Assembly: GCF_937616625.2 (NCBI RefSeq)
Contig: NC_065577.1
Span: 38,779,001-38,843,000, forward strand
Length of the DNA stretch: 64,000 nt
Direction: 5' to 3'
Source: Mercurialis annua
Taxonomy: Eukaryota > Streptophyta > Magnoliopsida > Malpighiales > Euphorbiaceae
Made by a program: the position numbers and the translations under genes. The stretch's first letter is position 1. Each line of letters begins with the position of its first letter. Below the pieces are notes generated by a model. The model saw only the letters and a program-made list of their open reading frames with translations. It did no database searches and was not told the origin of the DNA. Shown piece by piece: positions 49,567 through 61,000 of the stretch.

Positions 49567-50387
49567 AATGGCAGGGAATGCAAGGCTGTTGTGTTGGTTT
49601 CAAAATGCAGCAATGTAACATGAAAGCATATAATTCCGGAGGAAGGAATTTGTTTACAATCAAAACTAGCAATGTCTGCCGGAATTTATTAGCAATTCTT
49701 TTCAATGTTTTCAAATCAAAGAATCATCAAGCAAAAGAAAGTTGCAAGTTTTATCAAATGAAAAAAAAAAATTAGATGTAATCATTTTATGTAATCAAAA
49801 GGAGTATGCTTCTGAGTTTTTGATAACCGTTTGTCTTGTAGTCGTAGCAAGATTGATATTAAAGTCGATGGCAATTTAGTATGAACCTCAAAAATGCCCG
49901 CAAGGTTCCATATATACCTGAAAAATATACATTTTAAGTTTGGAGATTGAAATTAGATAGCTTAGTATATTCTGTAGGAATTAATCCGAATAAATGGGAA
50001 TCGATTCGAACACAAAAATGGCCGAGAAGCAAAAAGGGGATGTCAGAATCCATTTATGTTGATTACACTGCAGGTTCTGTAGAACCATTCGAAAGCTTTG
50101 AAAGCTGATGACTCAACAACTAGACTGTAACAAGTTAAAAACACAACAGTTTTCCACAACTAAAAGAAATTGAATTGTGCCGATACTGAACTGTATATTA
50201 CCCCTGTAAGGATAAAAATGGAGCAAAAAACCTGGAAAAACATTTCCATAATTACTATTCTGAAAATTGTTTAAATAGAACCTAGGGAAAATTAAAACTC
50301 AAAACAGATACAAAGTCGTTAAAACAAGACTAGAAAAAGTTCATTGCCAACAATGGCAAAAAAATAGGCAACCATTAAACAGACACC
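49567..50387. other. 3' flanks of two convergent genes
   Basis: This spacer lies between the stop codons of the DUF2470-like gene (+) and the second HSP70 gene (-). It should contain both 3' UTRs. No further gene was seen. Confidence 0.5.
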
Positions 50388-53009
50388 TTAGTCGACTTCC
50401 TCAATCTTGGGGCCTGCACCGCCACTTGCTGGAGGAGCATCATCATCCATGCCACCTCCCATGTCAGGACCGCCAGCACCTTGGTACATCTTGGCAATTA
50501 TTGGGTTGCAAATACCCTCAAGTTCCTTCATTTTGTCCTCAAATTCGTCAGCCTCTGCTAGCTGGTTCCCGTCTAGCCATTCAATGGCTCCGTCGATAGC
50601 ATCCTCAATCTTCTTCTTGTCGGCAGCATCAAGCTTAGAACTGATCTTCTCGTCCTTGATGGTATTCCTCATGTTGTAAGAGTAGTTCTCAAGAGCATTC
50701 TTGGCTTCAACCTTCTTCTTGTGCTCCTCATCTTCAGACTTGTACTTCTCAGCCTCTTGTACCATCTTTTCGATGTCTTCCTTGGACAATCTACCCTTAT
50801 CGTTGGTGATTGTGATCTTGTTTTTCTGTCCGGTGGTCTTGTCTTCTGCTGAGACGTTCAGGATACCATTTGCATCAATGTCGAAGCACACGGTAATCTG
50901 AGGAACACCCCTCGGAGCTGGAGGAATGCCAGATAGCTCAAATTTGCCAAGCAAGTTGTTATCCCTAGTCCTTGTTCTCTCACCCTCAAAAACTTGGATG
51001 AGAACACCAGGCTGGTTATCGGAATAGGTGGAGAACACCTGCTCTTTCTTTGTGGGAATAGTGGTGTTTCTTGGTATCAAAACAGTCATAACACCACCAG
51101 CTGTTTCCAGACCAAGCGACAACGGAGTAACATCCAAGAGAAGCAAATCCTGCACCTTCTCATTGCCCTCACCGCTCAAAATTGCAGCTTGGACAGCAGC
51201 ACCGTAGGCAACAGCCTCATCAGGGTTAATACTCTTACAGAGCTCCTTCCCGTTGAAGAAATCTTGCAACAACTGTTGCACTTTCGGAATTCTGGTAGAT
51301 CCACCGACGAGCACAACATCATGAATAGTACTCTTATCCATCTTAGCATCCCTCAAACACTTCTCAACAGGCTCCATACACTTTCTGAACAAATCCATGT
51401 TAAGCTCCTCGAATCTAGCACGGGTGATAGTCGAGTAAAAGTCAATACCCTCATACAAAGAATCAATCTCAATAGTCGTTTGAGCAGTCGAAGAAAGAGT
51501 TCTCTTCGCTCTCTCACAGGAAGTTCTCAACCTCCTAAGAGCTCTAGGGTTTCCGCTAATATCCTTCTTGTTCTTCCTCTTAAACTCCTGAACAAAATGA
51601 TTCACCATTCTATTATCAAAATCCTCACCACCAAGATGAGTATCACCAGCCGTAGCCTTAACCTCAAAGATCCCCTCTTCAATAGTAAGCAACGAAACAT
51701 CAAAAGTACCACCACCCAAATCGAAAATTAATACGTTCTTTTCGCCAACGCTCGTCGCCTTCTTATCAAGACCGTAAGCAATAGCGGCTGCAGTCGGCTC
51801 ATTAATAATACGCATCACATTAAGCCCTGCGATAACACCGGCATCCTTGGTCGCCTGCCTCTGTGAATCATTGAAATACGCCGGGACAGTAACGACAGCG
51901 TTCTTAATAGTGGTACCAAGGAAAGCCTCTGCGATCTCGCGCATTTTAATGAGCACCATTGAAGAAATCTCTTCAGCAGCAAACTGCTTGTCTTCACCCT
52001 TGTAGTTGACAACAATCATGGGCTTATCGGCAGGTCCTGGAATAAGCTTAAACGGCCATAATTTTATGTCACTCTGAACTGAAGCATCGGAAAATCTTCT
52101 GCCAATCAACCGCTTCGCATCTGCACCATACATTACAAAAACTTATCAATTATATTTCACCGATTGAGCACAACTTAATTAAAATTAATAAATTTACAAC
52201 TGAATTAAGTCTGTTGTCACAAACAAAATTTATCAAGCATTCAAATAAAAGGCAAAACACCTTTCAAGTTTTTCAAAATTGCATATAGCCCTCTTAAGTT
52301 TTTCCTGGGCCATTTTAGTACTTAATGTTTTTAAATGGTGCAAATAAACCCTTTTGGTTTAATACAATCACAATAATAACTGGGAATTTGAGGGGCTAAT
52401 TGTACAGAAATAAATAAAAAGGGCTTAAATGCTACTTGAAAAATATTTAATAAACCCTCCAAGTTTTTTCTGGGCCATTTAAGCCCTTCTTGTTTTTCAA
52501 TGGTACAAATAAACTCTTTTGCTTGAAAAGAAAGGCCGATGAATAACTAAAACTTGAGGGGCTAAGTGTCCAGAAAGGGGCTCAAATGCTATTCTCAAAG
52601 ACATTTACAGATTTTTTGCACCATCTAAAAACATAAAGGACTAAAGTAGACCAAAAAAATACTTAAGGGAGTAATGTGCTCTTCTTGAAAAAGAAGAAGG
52701 GTTTTTTCACCTTCAGCCGAGTTAAAAATACATGAAGATACGAAATCTAAAAATTATTGATGTTTAAGCAAATTAAGGATAAAGATTACACTAACCAAAG
52801 ACGGTGTTGATAGGGTTCATGGCCACTTGATTTTTCGCGGCGTCACCGATCAAACGCTCGGTGTCGGTAAATCCGACATAAGACGGCGTCGTTCTGTTTC
52901 CTTGATCATTAGCAATGATTTCGACTCTGTCATGTTGCCATACTCCGACGCATGAGTATGTGGTGCCGAGATCTATTCCGATCGCCGGTCCCTCTCCTTT
53001 TCCGGCCAT
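50388..53009 (-). CDS. HSP70: Cytosolic heat shock protein 70, second copy
   Basis: Same protein family and role as the gene at 5862-8443. Two exons on the minus strand, 53009-52796 and 52120-50388, have lengths 214 and 1733 nt, identical to the first copy; the intron splits the same Asp codon. Product 648 residues with [32 protein letters not shown] and C-terminal GPKIEEVD. It differs from the first copy at scattered conservative positions (for example I/V, S/T, D/E), and keeps the normal DVTPLSLG at residue 407. 3' flanking DNA and intron sequence are not alike between the copies, so the duplication is not recent even though the proteins are nearly the same. The upstream heat-shock element points to heat induction. 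Confidence 0.97.
52245..52725. mobile_element. Foldback repeat inside the second HSP70 intron
   Basis: Left part (GGCAAAACACCTTTCAAG … CCCTCTTAAGTTTTTCCTGG) repeats about 180 bp later (CCCTCCAAGTTTTTTCTGGG) and is complementary to the right part (AAAAATACTTAAGGGAGTAA … AAGGGTTTTTTCACC). The unit fills most of the 675-bp intron. Target duplication was not identified, so class is uncertain, probably a MITE with repeated arm units. Confidence 0.6.
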
Positions 53010-53117
53010 TGTATAATAAGCTAAAACGACGCTGTTTTAAGAGAATGCGGCTGTTAAGAAATACGGACAAGAATTCAAAAGTAAAGCAGTGTTAGGGTTT
53101 CTTGGTGGCGGGGTGAA

Positions 53118-53165
53118 GTATTTATGCAGATGTCTGTTATTTCAGTTGGCTGTTCTAGAATGTTC
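53118..53165 (-). promoter_or_regulatory. Heat-shock element and TATA box of the second HSP70 gene
   Basis: TTCTAGAATGTTC (53153-53165) is a perfect TTC-GAA-TTC heat-shock element. On the minus strand GCATAAATAC (53127-53118) is a TATA-like box downstream of it, about 110 bp before the ATG at 53009. Confidence 0.75.
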
Positions 53166-53169
53166 TTGG

Positions 53170-55047
53170 TGAATCTAGATCGTTCAATTTGAATTAGGAA
53201 TTGAGTGACGGCTAGGATTTGTTTTTATTTTATTTTTTCATTTTTGGTTTTTTGACTGAGTCTGAGCCGTGTGGAGTGGTGAGTTGACTGGATAAGGGAA
53301 GGCCTGATAGGGAGATGCTGGATTGGACCTAGGTGACTGACTGGAGCCCAGCCCAGCTTATTATTCTTGACAAAAAAATTATATTGTATACCGTTCTTTT
53401 AGAATTTTCTTTTTGATTATTGTAAAAATATGTTTTTATGCTTTTTTTTTTCTAATTTTTTTAAACCAATAATTTATCAAAAATCTACTAAACAGTATTT
53501 TTTCTAGAATATGTATTTTTGTAGAAAACCATTATATCAAACCCTAATGATTCTTTGTAACTAGGGGTATCCATTCAGTCCAAATCAATTTAAATTTGAA
53601 AAAATTAATGTTTAAATAACTTTAGATGTTTTAATGGATTATTTAGTTTCACTTATATTAAAACTTCACTAATTTTTGTTTAAAATCAAACCTAACTATA
53701 AATAACTATTTTTATAATATTAGAGTGAATTAAAATATACAAAGATTATTTTCAAAATATCTGATTTTAAAATTTATTTACACCCTTTCACCCATTTTTT
53801 TAATATTACTCTCGTTTCCTTTTTAATAAATATATTTATAAAAATATTCTACTGTATATAGAAGACTCACATTCATTATTTTTCATACACAAACTACATA
53901 GCCGTATTTCTCCTCTCTCTCTCTCTAGTCTCTTCCTCTTAATTTTTTTTCCTACTTCTCTCAGCTTTCTCTTCCGTTCGTCTATTTTTTTCGTACATTA
54001 CTTTCTTCCATCTCGTTGTCGCACGTCTTCCGGTGGATTTTTCGTCGCGTCTCTCGCTGTCGCGTTTTGTTTGGTGGATTTCTTATTGACGCAGTTCTTC
54101 GACTGATTTTCTCGTCACCGCTTTTCTTCCGATGGATTCCTCGATATCGGTTTTAGATTTTTTTATAATTTTTTCAGGATTTGGTGATAATTTAGATATT
54201 TTGTAACGAGATTATTGTATTTATTATTATTTTTTATTTATAAAATTCTTCTATTGTTCATATATAATTATTTTGTATTTTTCTTATTCATAGATTTGTT
54301 CTTTTATTTTGATGCTACTGGTTTTGTAAAAATGAACTGATTTATGGTGCGCAGTATTTTTATGATGCATTCACGTTACAGTATTTTTATGATGCATTCA
54401 TTGCAGTATTTTATGATGCATTCCTGTTATGGTATTTTTATGGTGTATTTATGTTTTTCAAAATATATAAATTTATTTTTATTGAAATTTTACAAAATAT
54501 TTTATTATTTTAGAAAAATAACTAATTAATTTAATTTTTTTAAAAACAAATGGACAATTTTCTGATGAAACTGGACAAAAATATAAGTATAAGGGATAAA
54601 TTTAACTCTTTGACCAAGTTGACAAATGAAAAAAATAATCTGATGAATATAATAATACAATTAAATGATGTGATCGTGGATTTACAAAGTACAATGGATG
54701 AGTTCATGTATTTTACCAAAACAGGGAGATTTTAATAATTTACATTTTATAAAAATATAAAGTTTAACTATTTAAAAAAAAAAATTATGGAAACATTCAT
54801 CTTTGGTATCCTTTCCTTCATTTACTAATATTGTTTCCATTTTCTGTTTCATTCTATGGCAAATTTAAAAATCCCGCAATGCCAAAAATTTTCAGGAGCT
54901 AATTAATTTCTCAGAAATTCAGACAAGTTCAGTGGTTATTTCTGCCCAAGCGGAATATGAATTATTACAAAAATCATTAGCTCCTTTACATACATAGGTG
55001 TCTCATATACCACTTCAATCAGGTCCATCTTCAGCAAATATTCCATT
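53170..55047. other. AT-rich repeat-derived DNA
   Basis: Beyond the HSP70 promoter, 53565-53760 looks like a decayed repeat (AGGGGTATCCATTCAGTCC). Positions about 53910-54150 are a pyrimidine-rich, GC-richer block (CTCTCTCTCTCTAG, GTCGCGTCTCTCGCTGTCGCG) of unknown origin. A short frame at 54550-54735 has no recognised domain. Confidence 0.35.
54353..54453. repeat. Four tandem copies of a ~26-bp unit
   Basis: AGTATTTTTATGATGCATTC recurs at about 54354, 54380 and 54405, with a diverged fourth copy at 54431 (GGTATTTTTATGGTGTATTT). Confidence 0.9.
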
Positions 55048-55455
55048 TGGTACTGTTTAAACTTTGATGCAGCTACATCAACAAAAAAACATTTTGGAGT
55101 GATTGCTGTTCTACCTAGAGATCATACATGTTTTATTCTTGAGCGGTTTGATGCTTTTTCTCGTCGTATTTGAGATCCAGGAATATAAGAATTTCTGGTA
55201 TTACGTGAGGCTTTAAATTGGACCGTTTCTAAAGGTTGGACAAAATTAATTCTTGAAGGGGATGCTCTCCAGGTAACTTAGTCGATTACTACTCATACTA
55301 TATTACTTAACTCGACTTGGGGTATCTGTCATAATATTTGGCATCTACTATCTACACTTCAAGATTTTCAAGTCCGATACATTTCTCGTCGATTCAACAA
55401 AGAGGCACATCAACATGCTCAAACTGTCAAGGCTACTATGAACTTTTTTCATTAA
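55048..55455 (+). pseudogene. RNase H-like (RVT_3) domain pseudogene
   Basis: One reading frame of 136 codons retains the outline of a plant RNase H-like domain: NFDAATS … GVIAVLPRDHT … REALNWTVSKGW … LILEGDAL … FQVRYISRRFNKEAHQHA. The acidic positions expected for catalysis (D of FDAA, E of REAL, D of EGDA) are visible. It is interrupted by three in-frame stops (TGA, TAA, TAG) and lacks a start. Such domains occur at the end of plant LINE retrotransposons and as stand-alone derivatives; which of these it came from is not decided. Confidence 0.75.
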
Positions 55456-55736
55456 GGTTTTTAATTCTTTAATATTGCTGATGTTGTCTTCTATATGACT
55501 CTGATTTTACGGTTTGGTAATATATATCTTTTCTGGCAAAACAAAAGTTTGATTGCATGCTTGTGACATGTCTGTTCTTTTTCTTTGAAATCTGTATCTA
55601 CATGCAACATCGAATCGTTATTTTATTTATTTTAATACCATTTGATATATCTTTTAGTATTAATTCTTAATTTCCTCAAATATTTAAAATAACACTCATA
55701 TAAATTATCAGAATATCTTTTTACTAATAACAAAAA

Positions 55737-57240
55737 GAGAGAATTAGGGAAATACCTAAATAAGAAAAAAATTAGCAATTACCTACCATAATATTTGGAC
55801 TTGATTTACCTACCTACCTGTGTCAGCCAATTAGTTTTATACTCTGCTCTATTTGTTTTTATATCTAAAAATTACTTCACTTGTTTACAGTGTTTTCTTC
55901 TTTTTCTTCTTCTTCTTCTTCTTCAGTTTATTTTTTAAAAAAATAACAGATCAACAAATCAAGTCTAATTTTCAGCTCATGACATTTTAGAAAATTAATT
56001 TATGTGTTTTATTACTATTTTTAAAACTTTATTGCTAGTTTCAAATATATTTTCCGATCCGTTCGAATTTTTAATTCGTAATCAAATCGCTTCAAATTTC
56101 ACTTGGAATTCAAATCCAACGATCATAACTTTCTCCAAAAAATAAAGAAAACTGATAATTTTTTATTTATTTGCTCTATTAAAAACGGTTTCAAATGCAG
56201 TTTCAAATGTAGTTTCAAACAGTTTCATACAATTTTTAAAAGACATATTTATTATCATTTAAAAAAAATTATACAATGGTTTCAAACAGTTTACAAGCGT
56301 ATCAAACAGTTTTCAAAAGAATAGCTTCAAACAGTTTACAATGGTTTCAAACAGTTTATAAAGGTTGCAAACAGTTTCATAAAACACAATTTGCAACATT
56401 TATCTAAATACAGTTTCAAACAATTTAAAAATATTTCAAACAATTTATAAAGGTTTCAAACAGTTTAGAACGGTTTCTAAAAACACTTTAAGACAGTCTC
56501 AAAAATAACAGTTTCAAACCGTTTACAAAAGTTTCAAACAGTGTAAAACAGTTTCTAAAAAACACTTTCAAACAGTCTAAAAATAACAGTTTCAACAAAA
56601 CAGTTTCAAACCGTTTACAAAGGTTTCAAACAGTATAAAACAGTTTCAAAAAAACAGTTTCCAACAATTTCTAAAATTAATTTAAAAACGTTTGAAAACT
56701 ATGTCAAAACATCATTAATGAAGAAAAAACGATTTTTTTTCAGAAAAAAATACCAAAATCCGATACTACAATTAAAACAACATAGAAAGAAGAAGAAGAA
56801 GATTATGAAAAAAAAAGATCAATGATGGCGATGGCGATGACGGAAAACTTCGTTATTTCTTGAGACGAATTAGGTCGAATTTTTCATAATGAATTCTTCT
56901 TTATCTTGAATTTTTGTATAGAATTTGTTAAGAAATTCCATTAAAATGAAAAAAAACGTAAAAAAAAACAGTTGCAGAGAAAAGAAAGAGGAAGAAGAGA
57001 AGAAAGAGAAAAGGAAAAAAAAAGGAGAAGAGAAGAAAGAGAAAAGGAAAAAAGAGAAAAAGAATAAAGAGAAAAGTGCACATGTGTCTTACATGAGTAG
57101 AGTAAAAATGCTAATAAATTAAAATTTTAATTGGGATAGAGATAGAAACATTATAAAAAGAAAGTAAAAATATAAATTTTCAAAATTGAGGTATTTAAAA
57201 TAAATAAATATAAAAATAGAGTGTTTTGTGCAAATTCCTC
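55737..57240. mobile_element. 1.5-kb insertion with 9-bp TSD
   Basis: Flanked by a perfect 9-bp duplication TAACAAAAA (55728-55736 and 57241-57249), with the single-copy empty site at 63503-63511. Termini GAGAGAATTAGGG… and, reversed from the right, GAGGAATTTGCAC… are only weakly similar. It is therefore a MULE-type or low-TIR (VANDAL-like) non-autonomous element. Content: CTT-repeat tract (55894-55925), a GTTTCAAACAGTTT-based array (56175-56690), a short ATGGCGATGGCGATGACGG segment and a purine-rich tract (about 56970-57075). No intact protein. Confidence 0.88.
56175..56690. repeat. GTTTCAAACAGTTT array
   Basis: More than 20 imperfect copies of a 20-25-bp unit, GTTTCAAACAGTTTACAAAG and variants, in variable order. 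It sits inside the insertion at 55737-57240. Confidence 0.9.
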
Positions 57241-57568
57241 TAACAAAAATAACTCTAACCTCCCAATCAATGAATTTTGACGCATTGTCTCATGAATATG
57301 TTAGTGTGATAAATAATCAAATAGAATAATATTTGTAATGGTTCAAATATCATGCATTACATAGACAACCTGTGATTCTGTGAAACAATATTTCCAAATC
57401 ATAAAACAACTAAAAAAAATTCAAATATTATGAGTTTTTATTTTTCAAATGAAATATGCTGAAAATTCAAAATTTTGAGAAAAAGAAATTAAAATTGAAA
57501 ATAATATATGAAATTATCATATAGTAATAATTTATATTTAAATTAACATATAGTGATGATTTATATTT

Positions 57569-57884
57569 GGGTTAATTGCATATAAAATCATAACCTTTAC
57601 ACCAAGTTTTAAAAATAACATTACTTTTAAAACGTGTCAATTATAGACACCACCTTTCATTTTTTTCAATTTCATCATGGGTACATTTTTTGGTGAAATT
57701 TTGCTGACTTGGACAGCCGATGGGTCTGCCACGTGTCATGCCACGTCAGCAAAAATGCCACTAAAAATCGCCGATGTTATTTTTGAAAAAAAATGAAAGG
57801 TGGTGTCTATAATTGACACGATTCAAAGGTTATGTTATTTTTGAAACTTGGCGCAAAGATCATGATTTTATATGTAATTAACCC
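57569..57884. mobile_element. MULE-type MITE, 316 bp, with known empty site
   Basis: Ends GGGTTAATTGCATATAAAAT and …ATTTTATATGTAATTAACCC. Arms pair through ACCACCTTTCATTTTTTTCA. Perfect 9-bp duplication TTTATATTT (57560-57568 and 57885-57893); the duplicated segment at 63846-63854 has a single copy of this 9-mer and no element. The central part has CCACGTGTCATGCCACGTCAGC. Confidence 0.96.
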
Positions 57885-58044
57885 TTTATATTTAAATACT
57901 CATATTCTTTTTTTTTGGAGAGAGAGTATTCTTTTATTTTAAAATATCATCTTTGGTATATCAATTAGTTGTATTAAAATTTACAGAAAAAAATATTCAC
58001 TACTACTACTACTATTTCCATTGCGTGCTGTCTTAAATGCTATT

Positions 58045-61000
58045 AAAATTTGTGTTCCATTAATTTTCAAAGTTGTTTTCTTGATTGCTATTGATCCAAT
58101 AAATTAAAAGAAAAAATTATATTACAAATTTCACTTTATTCAGAGAACACAAAAACTCTTGCTATGTTTAATTTCGTAGTTAGATGATAGTTCACTAACA
58201 AAAATAATATAAAATGTAAGTTAATTTCATTCACCATTAATTTGTTTTGAGGAATCAATAATATTTAATTCACTATATCAAAATATATAGTATTATATTT
58301 TCCTTTACTAGTTCTTGATGTAAGTTATATAACTACTCAACATATTTGGTGCAGTATTATTGCTATTCAACAATAGTGTGGCAGACTCACAAATTTTATA
58401 TAAGATAGGTAAGATTGTACTGAAAATTTATAAGATGGATAATATAAAAAAATTTAGGTGATTAGTGCTATAAATTTTAAAAAAAATGTCACCATATGAC
58501 TCAATTCCTGAAAATTTTATGTTAGTGACTCAAGATTTTTTTTTTGCAACAATATCCTTTTTTTAAAAAGTCATTTGCATATATACCTGGATATAATTTT
58601 AGTTTCAATTTACCCTTACTGCACATTAAGTTTAGTACTCCAATCTAAATCCAACGACCCACATCTAATATCAGTTATTTCAATTTCTTCAAAATGACCC
58701 ATTCTTTTCACTTACACTCGCTCCGACGACCGCCGAAGACGGATCCAACAACCGGCAACAGCCACAAGTGGTGTCATCTCCCTTCAATTAGAAATTAGAG
58801 TTTAAGGATTATGGAAGGCTATCCAGCCGGAGGTGCTGGTATGATAGGTGATGATTTTTGGTTCCATCATGGTGATTTCTGATTCGCTTGAAAGTGACCG
58901 GCGGTGGTTCTTTCATTGATTATCTAATAAGAATTTGATGTTCCCGATATGATAATAGATTGCAATTGATTTTAATTTTTGTTTATGATTTGTTAATGTT
59001 GTTGATTTTTAATTGAATTGAAATTTTTATTTATTGGTAGTGAATATCGGTGGCCGGAGTTTGGCATCAGAATCTTTTTTTATATGATGGTAGATGCTAT
59101 TACAGCCGCAATGGCGATGATCAGAAAATATTCCAGTAAATTGTTGCAGAGACAAGATGGCTGAGTTTTGGTGGTGAGGTGTGTGAGGTCGACGCTGAAA
59201 TTTGCATAAAGTTACATAAATTGGTTGGATATTTGAAATTAAAGGTCGATGGTACTCCGTTGAAAAAAGAAGCCTGTGTGAAGGAGAGTTGTATTTTTAA
59301 ACTGACTAATAATGATGTGAAACAAGAATGAAAGTATTAGAAATTGAGGGATTTTATACACTAATTTGACTAAGAAGCATCGATTTTTGTAGGGATAGAC
59401 GTGCTAATCATGTGGATTTCATGTTTATGATTGATAATTGCTACCGTGTTATTGTCTTACTATGTACTCTTTCGTCTTTACAATCTTATATGACATTTTA
59501 TATAGAAAGAATTTGAGATATAGTCTATTAAAAGAATTGAATAACTGTTTTTAAGTGAAATGTAATTAACAGTCTATAAAACTGAAAATCAACCTGATGT
59601 GAACCAGATGTGAACTTATATCAACTGAACTAGTCTAATTCAATTTTTAATAAAATTTATCTTGCTGCTCTTTACAATTTTATCTGATATTTTATATAAG
59701 ATAATTTTAATATGTAGTGTAATATAGTAATTAAAAATCTTTTTTAACTGAAGTATATTTGACAGACTATAAAACCAAAAAATAAACCTGATGTGAACAT
59801 GATGTGAACCTATATTAACTGAACTACTTTAATTCAATTTTTAATCAAATTTGTCTTGCTGCTTTTTACAATCTTAAATGACATTTTATATAAAAGGAAT
59901 TTTAATGTTTAGTGTAATATACTAATTGAATATCTCTTTAAAGTGAAATTTATCTGACAAACTATAAAACAAAAAATCAACCTGATGTGAACCTGATATG
60001 AACCTATATCAACTGTACTACTTTAATTTAATTTTTAATCAAATTTGTCTTACTGTTTTTTATAATATTAAATGATATTTTACATAGAGAGGATCTTAAT
60101 ATTTAGTGTAATATAGTAATTGGATATCTCTTTTAACTGAAATATATTTAACAGACTATAAAACCGAAAATCAACCTAATGTGAACCTATATCAACTGCA
60201 CTATTTTAATTCAATTTTTAATCAAATTGGTCTTAACACTCTTTACAACCTTAAATGAAATTTTATATAGAGAAAATTTTGATACTTAGTGTAATATACT
60301 AATTGAATATCCTTTTTTAAGTGAAATGTATTTGATAGTCCATAAAACCGAAAATCAACCTGAAGGGAACCTGATATGAACTTATATCAATCGAACTATC
60401 TTAATTCAATTTAGTGACTCTTGTTAATTCCACTAAGACATCAATTTCAAAATATAGATAGAGCAGTTGATACATTTCTTACAATTTCAACTTCCATCTA
60501 TAAATGATACAATTTCGACAATGCTAAATATTAGTTGAATTTTATATTATCTGGACAAGGATCTATCTCATTGATTGATTTCTCTTCTTGTTGCTTCTAT
60601 TCAGGTTTGCAATGTTTAGAGAAACCTCCAGATCCTCTTAAAGAGTCACTCCTTTCTCATTGCTTTGGAACACCAGGTCTCCATCTTTTGTCTGAACACC
60701 ATAGAGTAACTCAACCATCGGGTCTCCGTCTTTAGTCTCGCTGCAAATTTTAGATTTCATCTGAAAATTGATAAAATTAAGAATAAAATTATTGTAAACA
60801 ACTAACTTATTAATAGGTTTATAATCAGCTGAAACAACAAAATTAAGATCGATTGCTCCTATTCTTCTTCACTTACGCAAAAAGCTTCTCTTCAATGGAC
60901 ATTCATCATACCTTCGCGAACTGCTATGAGGTCGAGCAAACCGAATTGTTGTATCCCTAACATCTGTTAGAACAAACTTTCGTCCAACTGAATAAATAAC

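Larger units (their letters stand above)
55619..58044 (+). repeat. Segmental duplication, copy 1 (with two insertions)
   Basis: Positions 55619-55736, 57241-57568 and 57885-58044 match 63391-64000 in order and orientation (ACCATTTGATATATCTTTTA, CCTCCCAATC, GAATTTTGACGCAT, AAATAATATATGAAATTATC, CACTACTACTACTA, GCTGTCTTAAATG). The intervening blocks 55737-57240 and 57569-57884 are absent from copy 2, whose sites are empty. Confidence 0.9.

Noticed and set aside
50994..51731. 245-codon frame opposite the second HSP70
   Set aside because: Shadow of the HSP70 coding sequence, as above.
54550..54735. Small 61-codon gene with a possible coiled coil
   Set aside because: Short, AT-driven composition, no family match and set in decayed repeats.
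56925..57122. Lys/Glu-rich 65-codon frame
   Set aside because: Simple translation of a purine-rich tract inside a transposon.
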